From Trachelipus rathkii (taxonomy: Eukaryota; Arthropoda; Malacostraca; Isopoda; Trachelipodidae), in the NCBI GenBank assembly GCA_015478945.1, contig JABUQX010057174.1:1-45000 (forward strand): 45,000 nt of DNA, read 5' to 3'. Within the stretch, counting starts at the first letter, position 1. Each line of letters starts with the position of its first letter. The notes beneath the pieces were generated by a model. That model saw only the letters and a program-made list of their open reading frames with translations. It did no database searches and was not told where the DNA came from. The translations under genes and the position numbers were made by a program. Positions 1 through 13,790 of this stretch are shown in pieces.

Positions 1-2330
1 AAGCACAATCAGAATGGAAGTTCTAATATGAGAGAGGCATAATGGTATTCAGTCGGAGCGGTTTGAGAGTATACCTTTGCAGCTTATATTGATTCTATAT
101 TTCTTGGCCTATGGTGTCCGTAGATAAGATAGGTTGGTGTCAGAGATGTGTGCGGCAGTTGTGAGTGTGTATTTATTTATTTTTGTGCTAAAACTTATAT
201 CAATGATAACAACTTGTTATCTAATTATTGTACTACTTTGTTGTTTTCTTTATCTTTGGTTTCTTTTTTTTTTGTGTTGTCCTTTTTATTGTTTTTTTTG
301 CTTCCCTTTACATTATATTGTTTTTTCCCATGAATATTACGCGTAAGAAAAGATGTCGACCCTGATTTATCTGAGATTATCTATGAACGCTTTTCGTAAA
401 TAGTTTCTATAGAGGTGCAGAGATTTCATTTTGCGAGTTACGTAAGAATTATTTTTGGGCAATAGTGGGGGTGAAGTGATAGGTGTGCTGCTTGTATCCA
501 GACCTTTAAATCTAGATTCTCATATATCTGAGGATAAGGGTGACTTTTTACATGATATTGTGTTCTATCGGATCGATGATTTTGATGTTAAATTACTAAT
601 CTAGAGAGGAACGAGCTATCTTAATTGTATTGGTATATTTGTAAAGGACTAGAGTTCATTGAGTTTGTATATTCCCTCGAAAAAGTAGGTATCCTTATCA
701 CGTTGGGATGTGAGATGATTATATTTATATTGTATTTTATAATTTTTTGGTATAATATTAGGTATTTAGACATACACCAGTAGTAATAAAAGCTTTAAAG
801 GTTAGTATTTTAATGTTTAAAATATGCCCTGAAGTTTTCTATTTTTATTATGTTCTAACATTTGTATGAAATTTCAAAACCTTTTTTTACATATTAAATA
901 TTTTTCCTTGCGTTTAATTTTTTATATTGATAGAAAATAAATAATAATTACATCAAAATAAAGAAAAACATTTGTATGAAATTTACCTTTTTTTATCATA
1001 TTAAATAATTATATATAGTTTATGAGTTTATTAATATATTATTATTATATTTATTTTTTTTAAATAACCTTATATATATTAGGGATTTATATATATAGGT
1101 ATATATAATAATATATATATTATGTTGGTATTATATGTTTGTTTTAGATTTATTATTATTAGGTTTATTTTAGTATAGTGATATATATATATAGTTATGT
1201 ACTTTCAAATCTTTAAGCGCCGCGTTTTAGGAGCTAGAAAAGAAGGGTCCTTAGTCGGCTCAAAGTTTCAAAAGTTTTAGTTTTTTGTATTTTTCTTTAT
1301 AGTTATATAGTTTATTATTTAGTGCTATGTTCTGTAATAGATTCAACAGAGTTACATTCAAAGTTCTTTTATTTATTATGTGGTTTTATTTTGCGATGAT
1401 ATAAGGAAAAAGAATTGCCATAAATAATAATATCACAAATTATAATTTGTAGCATTTGTCATTTTATTAGTGTAGTTATGTCATAATGAACTACTTCCAT
1501 TTACGATCTATATTTTGGAATTTTATATTGTATTCATAAAGATGTTATAGAGTTATAGTTATATGTAAAGACTTTATGTTAATATCATGTTGATTTGTTA
1601 AGGTTGTGGGTATTATTTATTATTTTTGTGAGGATTATTTATATTATTATTTTATATTATTAAATAAATAATATAATATCTATATAAATATATAATATAG
1701 TATATATATATTTTTTATTAAATTTATTATATTTAAATATTATTTTTTTATTATGCTTATAGTATGTCTCATACACTAACTCGAAGGTTACAAGGATGGC
1801 ACATTGATCATTCCAGGGATTTGGATGTGATATAAATCTATTATCTAGGCGACTGTTTTGGTGTGGTGTTCGCGTGGTGCGATCATGGTGCTGAGAGGTT
1901 GGTGTGGGCAGGAACATACAGACTGGGGTAAAACAGGGGTTGCATATTAAATATCTTATGGGAAATTTAAATTTTTGGAACAAAATCATTATAAAAATAA
2001 TACTTTTGTACTAGAGTTTGTTTTCGAACATAAAACTCCATTAAATAATTGAATATAAGAGAGGTGTAATTAGAATCCAGGTGTAAGGCATATATAAGGA
2101 GAGGTTGGAGCGTTTTCTCTCATATGAAGGAGATGGGTGGCAAGGCCAGTTCAAGTGGATAACGTGCTGGATGATAAGGCTACAACAATAGACCGAAGAG
2201 TAGTAGGCCGAAGACGAGTCCAAGTCGAGCGTGCACTAGTGTGTAGGATATTTGTTGTTATTTTTCATTACAAATGCACATTTTGTCATCAAAGCAGAGC
2301 CTATGAGACCTTCCTTTTAATTTGTTTATT
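1..2330. other. Unassigned AT-rich DNA
   Basis: I recognise no gene here. A T-rich stretch at 230-330 gives hydrophobic frames that look accidental. TA-rich low-complexity patches occur at about 980-1190 and 1625-1750. Two somewhat more complex islands, about 1780-1960 and 2040-2260, contain short open frames with no family resemblance. Interruptions in the TA-rich patches are more often G than C on the plus strand, a trend that holds over much of the left half of the window. Confidence 0.6.
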
Positions 2331-2337
2331 CATGACC

Positions 2338-2512
2338 TATTGTTGTGGTTTGTGGGTTTTTGTTTTGTGTTTTTTTTTGTTTTTTTGGGTTGTTTTTTTT
2401 TTTTTTGTTTTTTTTCTTTTTTTTTTTTTTTTGTTTTTTTGTTTTGTGTTGGTTGTTTTGTTTGTTGTGTTGTTTTGGTTTTTTGTTATTTTTTTTATTT
2501 TGTTTTTTCTAA
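2338..2512. repeat. T/G homopolymer-like low-complexity tract
   Basis: The plus strand is almost entirely T with scattered G: runs of T up to about 16 long, separated by single G or short GTTG steps. There are only a few A and C residues. The continuous frames on both strands result from this composition and are not genes. It is either a decayed simple repeat or a region of poor base calling. Confidence 0.85.
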
Positions 2513-2662
2513 AGAAGAAGATTGAACAGAGAATCAATGTATTATACTAGGTCAGATAATCATTTAAATCCAATTTCTTTATTCCTATTGAATTACTATC
2601 ATAAATTTCATATAGGGTATTTAATGGTGTATACTTTTAGCCATGATTCGCATATGAGATTC

Positions 2663-2692
2663 TCTCTTGATTCCAAATTCTTCGTCAAGAGA
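2663..2692. repeat. Perfect 8-bp hairpin
   Basis: TCTCTTGA at 2663-2670 is the exact reverse complement of TCAAGAGA at 2685-2692, leaving a 14-base loop. No T-run follows, and no eukaryotic regulatory role can be assigned. A stem this short can occur by chance in 45 kb. Confidence 0.5.
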
Positions 2693-3397
2693 TAGAGAGA
2701 GCTGTGTACAGTTTCTGAAATAAGTGAGTAACTTTTAGTTTATATAGTTTTTCACCTCTATATAAATAGATAATATTAAATAAGATGAAACCATTCTGAA
2801 TAGTCGATAAGCTAATCTGTGAGGATCAGAGATATACTCATCTCAGTGTATTTGTAGATCTGTCTTGAACCTTATATAAAGGGATAGTTCCTTTAGATAC
2901 AGATCCTCAAAATGGTGGATAAGCTTACTGTTGGGTCATAGTAAGAGCACGTATTGAAATAACTCTCCCTTAGAGCAAACGAGTTGTGGTTGTGGTTCCG
3001 CGAAAAATACAACAATATATTCTGTCTACATACAATTTGAGGTGGTGTATGTTGCGTTAGCAGGTGCCTAGTTATGTTCTCAGTCTTTGCTCCTTGGTGA
3101 TTTACCGAGGTGGATATTGCGCGTTAATTATATTAATGAGATTGTGGTATGTACTACCTGGTATGTAGGATTTGAGTTGAGAAATAGGCGGAAGTGTAAT
3201 ATTACTTTATCTGTGCATAAATCCACAACTATCAACCCCTAGGCAATTCATAATATCTATATTGCATTATCCAATCTTCTATATACAATCTCCAGCTGGT
3301 ACAATACATTTTCATGCATCTACCACAAATTCAGTTTCATTCAAATCTTCGAATTGATCCCACTGCTCCTTCCGCCACAACCCAGCTTGGTTGTTTA

Positions 3398-3727
3398 CAG
3401 TTATCGCATGCTTAATAAGAATTTGAAAGTATCATATCAGAGATGGATAGTTTAGCGGATTTTAATACTTATCATATTTCAGTTTATTGACGTATCCTAT
3501 ATGTTTGACAGATAATACCAAGTTATACTGAAGAAAATATATGTTGATCTTGGATATTAAAATCTGACATTAATGCGATTTCACGAGTAGATCGTTATCT
3601 TATCCTAGATTGCCATGCTATTTAAATACTATTTATAACCTCATAGCTGTACATAAATACGATAATATACACAATAGAAGCATATGCTCATGGTTAAATC
3701 GAGTTTATCAGTTATCGCATGCTTAAT
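3398..3727 (+). repeat. Short direct repeat pair, 311 bp apart
   Basis: The 19-mer beginning CAGTTATCGCATG and ending CTTAAT is identical at 3398-3416 and 3709-3727. Weaker similarity continues downstream: both copies are followed by AAGAAT, then GAA or GAAA, then a TCATAT element and AGA. An exact 19-base match in otherwise unrelated DNA suggests a dispersed or tandem repeat family whose boundaries I cannot define here. Confidence 0.6.
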
Positions 3728-4259
3728 GAAGAATGAAGTTTCATATTAGATTAATCCTTTGAGGAGAGATACCAAATTATTGTGTTCGAAAATCAGGGAT
3801 AGTGTCGTATGTAATTTATTTTTAAAAAGAGCAATTATCTATGGATATGAACTTAGGGGTCAAATCTTGATCTCTACTCAAAATGTTCAATACTTTATAC
3901 AGTTCAATGCTTATTAACTAAATTTACAATTACCTGGAATCAAAAAGTAGAAAATTATAACTATTTTACCTTGATTATTTTTTCAATTGGCGTAACAATA
4001 CAATGAAAGGTTGTACGATTTGACGACTCAAAAACATTCTGGTCAATCACTTGTAGTGAAGAGCTCGAGTGATTAGGTTAGTAAATGTGCTACATGTGTT
4101 CTCTCTAGAATATAACCTTAACACCCGATTCTAAGTCCCGTCTAGGTTCGTCTTTTTGGCTTCAGATACATTTAAACGTGATGAGCCAAAGGAACGAATA
4201 ATTTTTCTTAGAACACGCTTACATACAATTTATACAACAAGTTTGATTAATGTTGGCTT

Positions 4260-5130
4260 ATTTTTCGTATTTATTATTATTATTTATTACTATCTATTAT
4301 TGTTTGAGAATGTTTTATTATTATAATTTTTAACAGTTCTTATGTATTAGTTTTTTGATTATCATTTATATTACATTTTAATCTTATTACATTACATTAG
4401 ACTTTAATTTTATTATTACATCATTATTATTATTATTATTATTAATATTATTTTATTTATTTTTTATTGATGTTTATTATTATTCTATATTACAAACTAT
4501 ATTTTTATTATATGATGCTGTATTATGATTTTAATTACCTTTGTTTATTATGGATTACATGTTTTATTTATTATTTGATTAATATTATTTGTTTTATATG
4601 GAGAGCGTTATATTTTTTTTATTTATTATTATTGAAATTTTCTTATTTATTAAGAAATCTATTATACGTATGTGTTTAATCATAGTTTAGCAATATAATT
4701 TATTATACAGTTCTTGATGGATTAATTAATATTATGTTATGCTTTACGAAGAGTTTTGGTGAGCTATGTATTTTTATCAATTAATTTATCTATTTATTGA
4801 TTTTATTACTTAGTACTAACTATGTTTTATTTATTATTTTCAAGTCTATTTTGTTATGTTAATTTATTTCCTTAGTATTATGATTAGTATCCTGTATTTT
4901 AAGTTTTATTTATTATTATATTATTATTATTATTATTTATATTATTTCATGGTGCATAAGGCATGTTTATATATTATTTTATTATTAGATATTTTTATAC
5001 ATTATTTATATATATATATTTAGCTAATTAAGTTTATATATATATATTTTTATATATATATATTATATATTTTATTATTTTATGATTATAATATACTTAT
5101 ATTAATATTATATTTAATATATATTGTTTT
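4260..5130. repeat. ATT/TA-rich low-complexity block
   Basis: Long stretches consist of ATT and TA units. Clear examples are the ATT run at 4424-4450 and TA repeats at 4995-5075. It is typical decayed microsatellite DNA. A 70-codon frame within 4467-4679 is made of F, Y, I and L codons and reflects composition rather than a gene. Confidence 0.8.
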
Positions 5131-8100
5131 ACGGATCTTATGTATTTTCAGCTCATGGAGCAAAGGGGCGGTGGCGATTAGTAATATCTATAAAGAACCT
5201 ATATTTACTTGGCGGTACTACATGTTTGCCTCAAAAGTTTCTAACATTGAGAAAATTAGTATGTTGAAGAGAATTTATAGAGGTGAGGAAGCTTTCACTC
5301 TACATTCACCTCTTTCGTTTTTTAGAAAAATTTCCTAGCCCGAAAATCCAAGTCTCCTTCACCCGTATAAGTGTGTTTGCATACTGGAATTGTCTGATAA
5401 TGTTATAGATAAGTGTTTCTTATATTATGAAGGGTTTCAATAACATACATTGTTCACAATTGAAGCTTTACTTGGTCCCAGATCCTTATAGGTTAAATCC
5501 TTTTAAAGATTAAAAATCCAGCTACGTGACAGATGGCTGGGTTGAAGAATTATAGAGGGGATTGTATGCATGTCCAAATGTATTGTGGACGGATTAAGTG
5601 CTCTGCAATTTAATAGGTTCCGAGAATTGTCAAAGAATTAGTTAAAGAAGTATGATGATTGGGTATTCAACACACTCTCGGTAAATAAAGCATCTATGGT
5701 TGAAAAGAGTTCAGCGCGAACGATTAAAAGAGCGAAGCATCGAACTTTCCTTGCGTGAATACTTTAAGTAAATTGATATACTTTGAGGCAGATCCTTGTT
5801 CCATTTTCCTTCTGGAACTATAGTTTCAGTGTTCTTATAGTATACTATAATACGGATGTTCCTCTTAGATATATTTGTTGTAGATATTAACTCTCAGTGA
5901 TCCACAGTATTTTATCATGCGGAACAACAGAAATGGTGGTCTGAATAATTTAAAGATAAATTTCAGGTGTAAGGCGTGGGTGATTTGTGAGTCCAAGTCG
6001 GATAAAGGTTGTTAGAAAGGTTAGTTGAAATTCAGGTATTGCCAGTTCAGAGAGTTTCAATAGGTCTATAATCAGGGAATTTTCCCTTGAGATCTTGTAT
6101 TGAAAATTATATTTATGTGGAGGATTTTAGATGGTGAACTTATGAAAAGGAGGTTTTTAGTATAATCGAAAATTACATACTTATAATTATTACGCTCATT
6201 CCCTTGAAGTTTGTGAGAATATTCGATTGAAAAGTTAATAGGTTCAAAAGGTAGGGTAAAAATAAACAGTATGTGGTGAAATGGGTGGGCTACCCTGCTC
6301 AAATTATATTTACCATCTAAAGCAAAGTAAAATAAAGAATTAGAGACCTCGTGCACTATAGATTAATTTATCACTTTAATTAACTCTAACCTGAACTCGT
6401 GGCTTCCTGCATATCTACATTCTCTGATAATTATAATTCGGATTTACAAAGAGTTAATTGTATATTACGTTGAAATTGATACGAGAACGTGTAAGAAGTA
6501 AGGTGGTCTGTGTGAGATGAATGTTAAACTTCTGCATTACATGGAGAATGTCTCCAAATCTTATACTGGATCTTGGTTTATAAAGTGTAGAATGTGTTGT
6601 AAACACTATATTTAGATAGTTTAATTATTAGAGCGGTATTAAGTAACTGATACCGTGTGACGATTTGGTTACATAAAAATACTTCTCTGAAAATTTGACT
6701 AGGAATGTCTGTATTTTATTTCAAGTTATTTCAGTTTTATGTAAATCATGGCCTTTACGAATATGTAATATGTGTCAGGGACTAAGTTTATCTAACCACT
6801 AATCGTTTTCAAGTCTCTTTGAAAATTGAAGTGTTAATTATTGTCTAAAGGTCACAAGCTAGCTGTTAACCTTAGAAATCACGAAAATATGTTCTTTTTC
6901 TCAAAGAGGTCATTTATACGTTGCGAACGAAATAATCTACGCCAAGGAACTTAGTGCGCCTTTTAGGTATCCTTTCACGATATTTCGTCTACTAGCTGAA
7001 GATGGTATTACTTGCTGGTGGAGAATCATCCATATCACGTGAAGTTAGATCATTTGGATGTGTATCAAGACAGGGTGCACATTATTACATTGTGAACCCC
7101 TCCGAGATTTTTCTCAATACACCCCAGGCAGTGAGCAGAATTTGCTTTATCAACTTTGGTGATATTATAGTTGATGACATTTCAATTTATGTAGGGAACA
7201 TTAAACAGCCCCAGCTGTGAAGAGTTGTGTTATTTATCTTAAAGAGACGTAAAGTTGTAACATTCCTCTCAATGTTCACTTAATTTTGCCTTTAAGTTAG
7301 GTTTTTCTCCATTAATTTGGTTCTCCCTATAGAGTACATATAAAAGAGTTATGAAGTAAGGTCCTTATTCCATTCACAAGCGGTATCATTTTCTGCTGTG
7401 TAATTAATTTAGAAAAAGTCGCATTAACTTATATACATGAATGGATATATTTTTTATAACAGTTTTGAAAATCTTATTTATTGCTAATGGATAATCCTTC
7501 AAGAGAATGCGCAACTGATAGATTATTATGCTGTTTGTGTTGATGTTTATGCGAGGGCTTATTAAGGTGGGTTGTTGTTCAATTCAGTTTAAGCGACACC
7601 TGTACAGTTGTAATATGATATGTTTACTAAAAGAATATCTCGAGAAATTAATAGTAGATTTAATATGGATATATGGAGATTCTTCGTAGTGGGCTAAATA
7701 TTATCTAAAAGGGATATTGGTTCTTAGGAGATTTTTGCACTAATTATTGAGTAGTGCATTGCTCTTTGGATTAGATAGAAGATTGAATATTTTAATGATT
7801 ATTTAATATTACTATATTTTTATATTCTTATTTGTTCTCTTGCTATCTACTTATACATTTTTAGATTGAGTGGCTGCTTCGAGTAGCCCAATCCTTATCG
7901 GTATCTATTTATATAATATGAGCGATTCTTGTATATTATCTGATTTGATACTTTGTATGTCGTTATGCTGCTAATATTACGTGAAAATTGATTCAGGTCA
8001 AAGGCCAAGTCTGCAAGTTATTATTTATCTGTATCGACTAGGAGTGTAACACATACTTAAGTGTAAAGTCCAAAGGGCTAAATAGACCACTCTGATGGGA

Positions 8101-10340
8101 AAAGACATTGGAGTGTGTTTGGCTATAATTAATTACTTTTACAGGGTAATTTTTTGAGCTCGGTATAATGATTTGCTACGGGTTTATAACTACTATGTTA
8201 CTCTTTTGAATATAAGGAAAGTATATGCCTAACTGAACCTTACTCTGCCTGCATTTATACGGCCAAACTTCGCACTGTGATTCAATTGATCTTTTTGCTT
8301 TCATTTCCATATTCTAGCCTCAGACGTCTGGCGATGAGCGATATTGTATGCTCTTCTGCTATAGGTTCCTATTTGCCCAGATTAGTTGTATGTACGAAGA
8401 TCAGATTTCGCCAGTGTCGATATAACTCATTCGGCTATGTTTTCGGAAATCACCTACTTGCGGTTAGCAGCACCGTATAGTTCTTTTCGGAGTTTTCAAT
8501 CATCCACGGCACTTTAGACGTCAGTATTGCGTAGATCCATCCTAATTGTGTTTTTGTATTTAAATAGGTTATTTCAATTATTTTTGAGTAGTATACACAG
8601 AATCCAATTCCCTGTATACTTGTTTTTCAGATGGATCGGCGAGCGCGAGATGATTGAAGCTTCCTATGGTTTGCGTATCTGTCGAGAACTATATTTGTCC
8701 TTATTAAGTTATATTATGAGCATTTAGTTAGATATTTTTTTAGAACGATGCTAGTGTATTCAGAGCGTTATATTGAAATCTTTTGGTTTTTATAGTTCAA
8801 AGACGAGGCGACACAGATAATGGCGAAAGTCACATTACACTAATCTTTATGGCCGCTTTTAATGGTGTATTATCTATCTCTTCATAGGATTTATTCTTTT
8901 CTTCTATTGCTTTTATGTATATTCTAGAATTTTCCGCTAATCAGTTATCGAGCCGAAATTCGCTACATATAAATAAATAAAGTGATATTTCCTGCTTGCT
9001 TACTGGTTTACTGTTAATTATCCATTGTATCCTGTTTTCAATATTGTGTATGAGGCTCTATCCTAGGTGGAGAATTAAGGGTGAGTATATTTATTTTCTC
9101 ATGAGTACACTTTTATTGGAGGAGTTAGAATTCTCTTTTTTGTAATCATCTTTGCACTGATTATAAGTGTGTTTTTTTTAATATTCTAGAATAGAGTTTG
9201 AAATCCAAACTATTTATTTAATCGCTTAGATTATTCGAAGATTATTAATCTTACCAAATTGTTAAACTGGAATTGCCGACAGAAAGTAAAAGTGAATTGT
9301 CGATAACGAGGTCACTTCTGGGAATTTATAAAATAATCTCATTATAATTTCTCCCCTTTTTGGTATACTTAGGGGGTTCATTATTTACATGTAAATTTGA
9401 ACAACTTTAGGAATCGTGACTATGAAATTGTAAGCCAATGGGTTGGTCATCTAATCTCTATTGTTCGATGTTACTTTTCTATTCGATAAAATAGCTAATA
9501 TTGTTTCAATGGGTAATAGAGGTACGGGGTTAAATCTTGAAGAAATTATTCGTATCTATGAATAGTAAATTGATATGCCTTTCTGATCTCAGTGCATTAA
9601 CCTTTCAGCGTGTTACTTTCAAGTCATTTTAACATTTATGAGAAATGGGACATCAGAATGAAGTCTCTCAGTTAATTGTGAAGGGCTATCAGTCATCTAT
9701 TCACTCGGGATGTTGTTATTTCTTTGTTCATACATTCCTCTTATTATCTTTTCATTTGATATTGATTAAGAGTCCAACGTGCTTCGCATATTATTTAAAG
9801 ATCGAATTCTGTCAAGAAAAATATTATTATATATACTATTGTTTCTCTATAAAAGAACCTCGATTTTTACGATATTCTTCGTCATTTAAATGAATGCTTA
9901 TATCTTTCTGTGATAACTGGAGAAGTGATACTCTGCTTTGTTATTATTCACTTTCCCTTCGGCATATCGTAACAAGTAGGGGACATTGGATTTCTGTTTT
10001 GCAGTGAATAGTATAAATGGAGCTGTCTAAATTATTGACACTTTGGATTTAAATATTTATACTTCGAAAGACTCATTATTATTTTTTTCATTCTATGTTT
10101 TCTAAATAGTTAATATGTTTGTTATTTACTTTATAATAAATATCTTTATGCATTTTAATACATACTCTAATTTATGTTGTACGTTTATTTAATTTATTTC
10201 TTAATTACATATTTTTAAAAAAGTAATATCTTTGGGTTCAACTCAAATTTATCAGCATACTAAAAATTTTATGTCAGTGATTATATTAGTTTCTAATTAT
10301 TTCAATATAATTGCTTTAAAATAAAACATCTTATACTATT
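5130..10340. other. About 5 kb of unassigned mixed DNA without visible repeats
   Basis: This is the longest stretch in the window without conspicuous simple repeats. I translated the longer open frames, including those at 7002-7220, 8277-8480, 8527-8727 and 9645-9893. None matches a family I know. All are shorter than 85 codons and none has a recognisable neighbour. A small inverted repeat, GAGGTGA with TCACCTC, lies near 5280-5315. This could be intergenic or intronic DNA, or very old repeat sequence. Confidence 0.5.
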
Positions 10341-10344
10341 ATAA

Positions 10345-10466
10345 AACATTTCAAATCATATATATAATATTATTATATATATAATATATATATATATAAT
10401 ATATAAAATATTATAATATTATAATATATAATTATATATATAAGTATATATATATATATTATATCA

Positions 10467-10507
<41 letters not shown>

Positions 10508-10935
10508 ATATATATATATATGATATTATATATAATAGTATTATATATAATACTATATATATATATATATTATCTTTATATTTAATATTTTTTTTCTGTA
10601 TACTATATATCTATATATATGAAGATATATCATATATATATATAAATATATAATATATATATATATATAGTATATAAAATAATATATATATATATATATA
10701 TATACGATATATATACTATTATCTTTATATAATATATATTATTATTATTATTATATAATTATTATATATATATATATTTATATATATATTATATTTATAA
10801 TATATTATAATATATATATAGATAATATTATTATATTATATAGTATTTATATTATATATATATATATATATAATTATATATTAATATATCTTTATATATA
10901 TTATCTATTATATATTATAATTAAATTTATTATAT
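10345..10935. repeat. Long (AT)n microsatellite complex
   Basis: About 590 bp consist almost wholly of A and T in TA, TATATAAT and ATT units. Rare C or G interruptions occur, for example near 10598, 10612, 10705 and 10821. It is one of the two longest uninterrupted AT tracts here, the other being 41.9-42.2 kb. Confidence 0.95.
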
Positions 10936-12140
10936 CAAGAGTTAAATGTATATAAGTCCTATAAAAAGCTAAATTTCCAGGAAAAATTCTTGTTTAACCG
11001 TCACGAGTGTTGAAGGTGCATATGTACACATGTAGCGAAATAGGTATATTCAGTTGGATGTGATCGTGGCTCCGGCGTTAAAGCAGAAGTGTGCTTCGTA
11101 TAATTTAAAAAGGTGTATGTTTTGGCCGTATAAATATAATCAAAAATCTTGGTTTATTTTTAACAATCATGGTACATCTCGTATGTTAAATCTCACATGC
11201 GACTTTTTCAACTAGACATCCTTACACACCCCGTGATCCTTTTGAAACGCGTATTGTTTGGGCATCAGATAATGTCCACGGCCAGCGAATGCGCGCCTCA
11301 GCTGCAGTGAAGGTAAGGACATGAAACTATATTATTTCGACATAACATTAAGTATAGATAACTGATCCCCCATAACTGGACGACCATTATAGAGAAAATT
11401 ACGGTAACAAGTAACGTGTATAAAACATAAGTTGAATGTAAAAATTTAAAAAAATGAAGATCCCCCTCCCAATCAACTAAATTGACCGAAGGTACGTGCC
11501 CCCTCTAAAATTTGGTATATTTTGTACAAAGAGGCTGATCAATTAATTATATAATAAACAATTTATAAGAAACTGAGATTTCTGGAGCTATGTTCATTTC
11601 ATCAAAGGGCGCAGCATCAAAGATCATTTTTGTGAATGGAGTGAAATTTATTTATACATGTACACACCTTGTATATTTACAAAAGGGATCATAAAATTAA
11701 AGTAAAACTTTTCATATCCTCTATATTAGAAAAGAACATATAATTCATCCTACATGCATAATTAATAAAATAACAATAATAATAATAATATAATAAAATA
11801 ATAAATATTTAATTTAAAAGTCAGATTTGAAGTGGAAAGTAAATTTTTCCTCGTGTGAATTTTTAATTTTAAAATTCATCTGGTTTGTTGTTTTTCTGTA
11901 TATTGCAAGCTTAGCATATGAAGGCGTCTGTAGAAGTGTTTACATCGTGTCCTGTCTGCTGTTTTTTTTTTTTTATTGTGGTTGTTAATTATAAGAATGA
12001 TTAATGCAAAGTTTGGTAAAGTCGGAAGCTTGAATCCTCATCGGTCTCTCATTGTCTTAGGTTTCCTTGTTCATAAGATGATTAATGTAATTGGCCAAGT
12101 TGATGCTTGAATCTCTCATCGCTCGCTCTATTTGGTCCCA
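10936..12140. other. Unassigned mixed DNA with short simple repeats
   Basis: The stretch at 11000-11350 has higher GC than its surroundings but no frame I recognise. An AAT-type microsatellite lies at about 11767-11800 and a poly-T run at about 11961-11974. No gene can be supported. Confidence 0.55.
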
Positions 12141-12605
12141 GTTTCCTTGTTCTATGATGATTCTTTTCTTTTATTCTTCCTCTTTCTTCTCTTTTTGGTC
12201 TTAGTTTCCTATGGTGCTTCTTTCTTCTTCTTTTCTCTTACTTCTTATTCTCTTTGGCCTATGTTTTCCTTCACTCTATGATTCTCTTTTTCTTTGTTCT
12301 CTCTCGCGATTCTATTTTGGTTGCTCTCTTTCTTTTCTTTGGTCTTCTCTTTTCCTTTCTTTGGTCTTAGGTTTCTATGATGCTTCTTTCTTCTCTTTTG
12401 TTTCTCTCTTCCATTCTTGGTTTCTCTCTTCTTCTCTTTGGTCTTAGGTTTTTATGATGCTTCAGAAATACTTTTCGGTCTTTTCTTTTCTCTCTTCTTT
12501 TCTCTCTTTTCGTGGTCATAGGTTTCTATGATGCTTCTTCCTTTGGTCCTTCCTCTCGTTCTTGCCTCTTTGGTCTTTACCCTTCTTACTCCTGTTTATT
12601 ATTGA
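12140..12605. repeat. Polypyrimidine (CTT/TTC-rich) tract
   Basis: The plus strand is a long, imperfect run of T and C: TTCTTC, CTTT and CTCT units with occasional GG or ATG interruptions. A phrase of the type TTGGTCTTAGGTTTCTATGATGCTTC recurs in variant form near 12175-12215, 12360-12385, 12440-12465 and 12515-12540. It is therefore partly a tandem repeat with a period of roughly 75-150 bp. The 78-codon frame at 12211-12447 is a by-product of this pyrimidine composition. Confidence 0.8.
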
Positions 12606-13790
12606 CATTCTATCTCTCATTTTTCTCAATCTTATATTATATTTATATTATTATCTTTTTATATATTTTATATATATTTATATAGTATTTATATTATAAT
12701 TATACTAATTAATTAATATAATTAATTTTTTTTTTACTATTATTTATATACATTTTATTATTTTTTTTATTATACTTTACAACTCTATATATTATTTATT
12801 TTTTTTTTGGTATATAATAAATTTTTATTATATTATAGAATATATATTATTATATATTTTATTATACTTTTTATTTAGTATATTCTTATATTATGTGTAT
12901 TTATATATATATATATGTTGGTATTTTATTTGAGAGTAATTGATATGTATAATTATATATACATAAATATATAATATATATATATATATATATTGTAGAG
13001 GAGGTATATATATATGATATAATATATATATATAATATGTATTTATATGTTAGTTAAATATATATTATTTATATATTATATGTATTTTATTATAGTTATA
13101 TGAATTTTAACTCCAGGTGAGTATTTATATTATATGTATTATATTATTTTTATGAGAGATATATAAATGTGTACTTATATTATATTTTATGGGGTTATAA
13201 TTTATTATCTATAATATGTATGGTTATGTATATATATATAGTGTTTTATTGTTTAATTTTAGGATTATTTTATTAGTGTTGAATAATGGATTTATATTAT
13301 ATATAATTTATTAATTGGTTTATTAATTAGTTAGTTATATATTATTTATTTTATTATTTTTTTTATTACTTATATAAATAATTAGCTAATATTTTATTAT
13401 TATAATTTTTATAGTTAGATTGATTTCTTTACTTTTATTTTAATTAGGTATCCAGATATTTATTTTTATATATTGAATATTTATCTTATAATATTATATA
13501 TCTTATTTCTATTATTATTTTGATTATATATATAATATATATAAATATATATTAATATATATTTATATATGTATTATATATTTTATTAGTGTATATATAT
13601 ATATGAGTTTTTTTGTTATATTTATATTTTTTATTTGGTTGTTTGGTATATATATATTATATTAATTTTAATATTAATATATATTTATAATATTTTAGGG
13701 ATAGATTTGTGTAGATTATATTTAATATATATAATATAGTATATTTTTTAGTATAATTATGATTATTATTTTTAATATATAATGCATTTA
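12605..13790. repeat. TA-rich low-complexity block
   Basis: TA, ATT and TATATAT units dominate, with TATATATATA runs at about 12901-12915, 12970-12990 and 13510-13570. Plus-strand interruptions are mostly G. No coding or RNA feature is visible. Confidence 0.85.

Larger units (their letters stand above)
2530..4260. other. Unassigned mixed-composition DNA
   Basis: No protein or RNA family is recognised. Base composition is AT-rich but not simple-repetitive. Two small structures stand out. One is a hairpin at 2663-2692. The other is a direct repeat whose 19-base core, starting CAGTTATCGCATG, occurs at 3398-3416 and again at 3709-3727. Otherwise I see nothing that supports a gene. Confidence 0.6.

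Noticed and set aside
2137..2550. A 137-codon frame whose first 40 residues look hydrophilic
   Set aside because: Two thirds of it is the T/G homopolymer tract. The first part is too short and matches no family, so no gene is called.
7002..7220. A 72-codon frame with balanced amino-acid composition
   Set aside because: No domain, signal peptide or neighbour supports it. A frame this length is expected by chance in 45 kb.
12211..12447. A 78-codon S/L/F-rich frame resembling a secreted or membrane peptide
   Set aside because: It is the translation of a polypyrimidine tract; the hydrophobic appearance follows from T/C codons.
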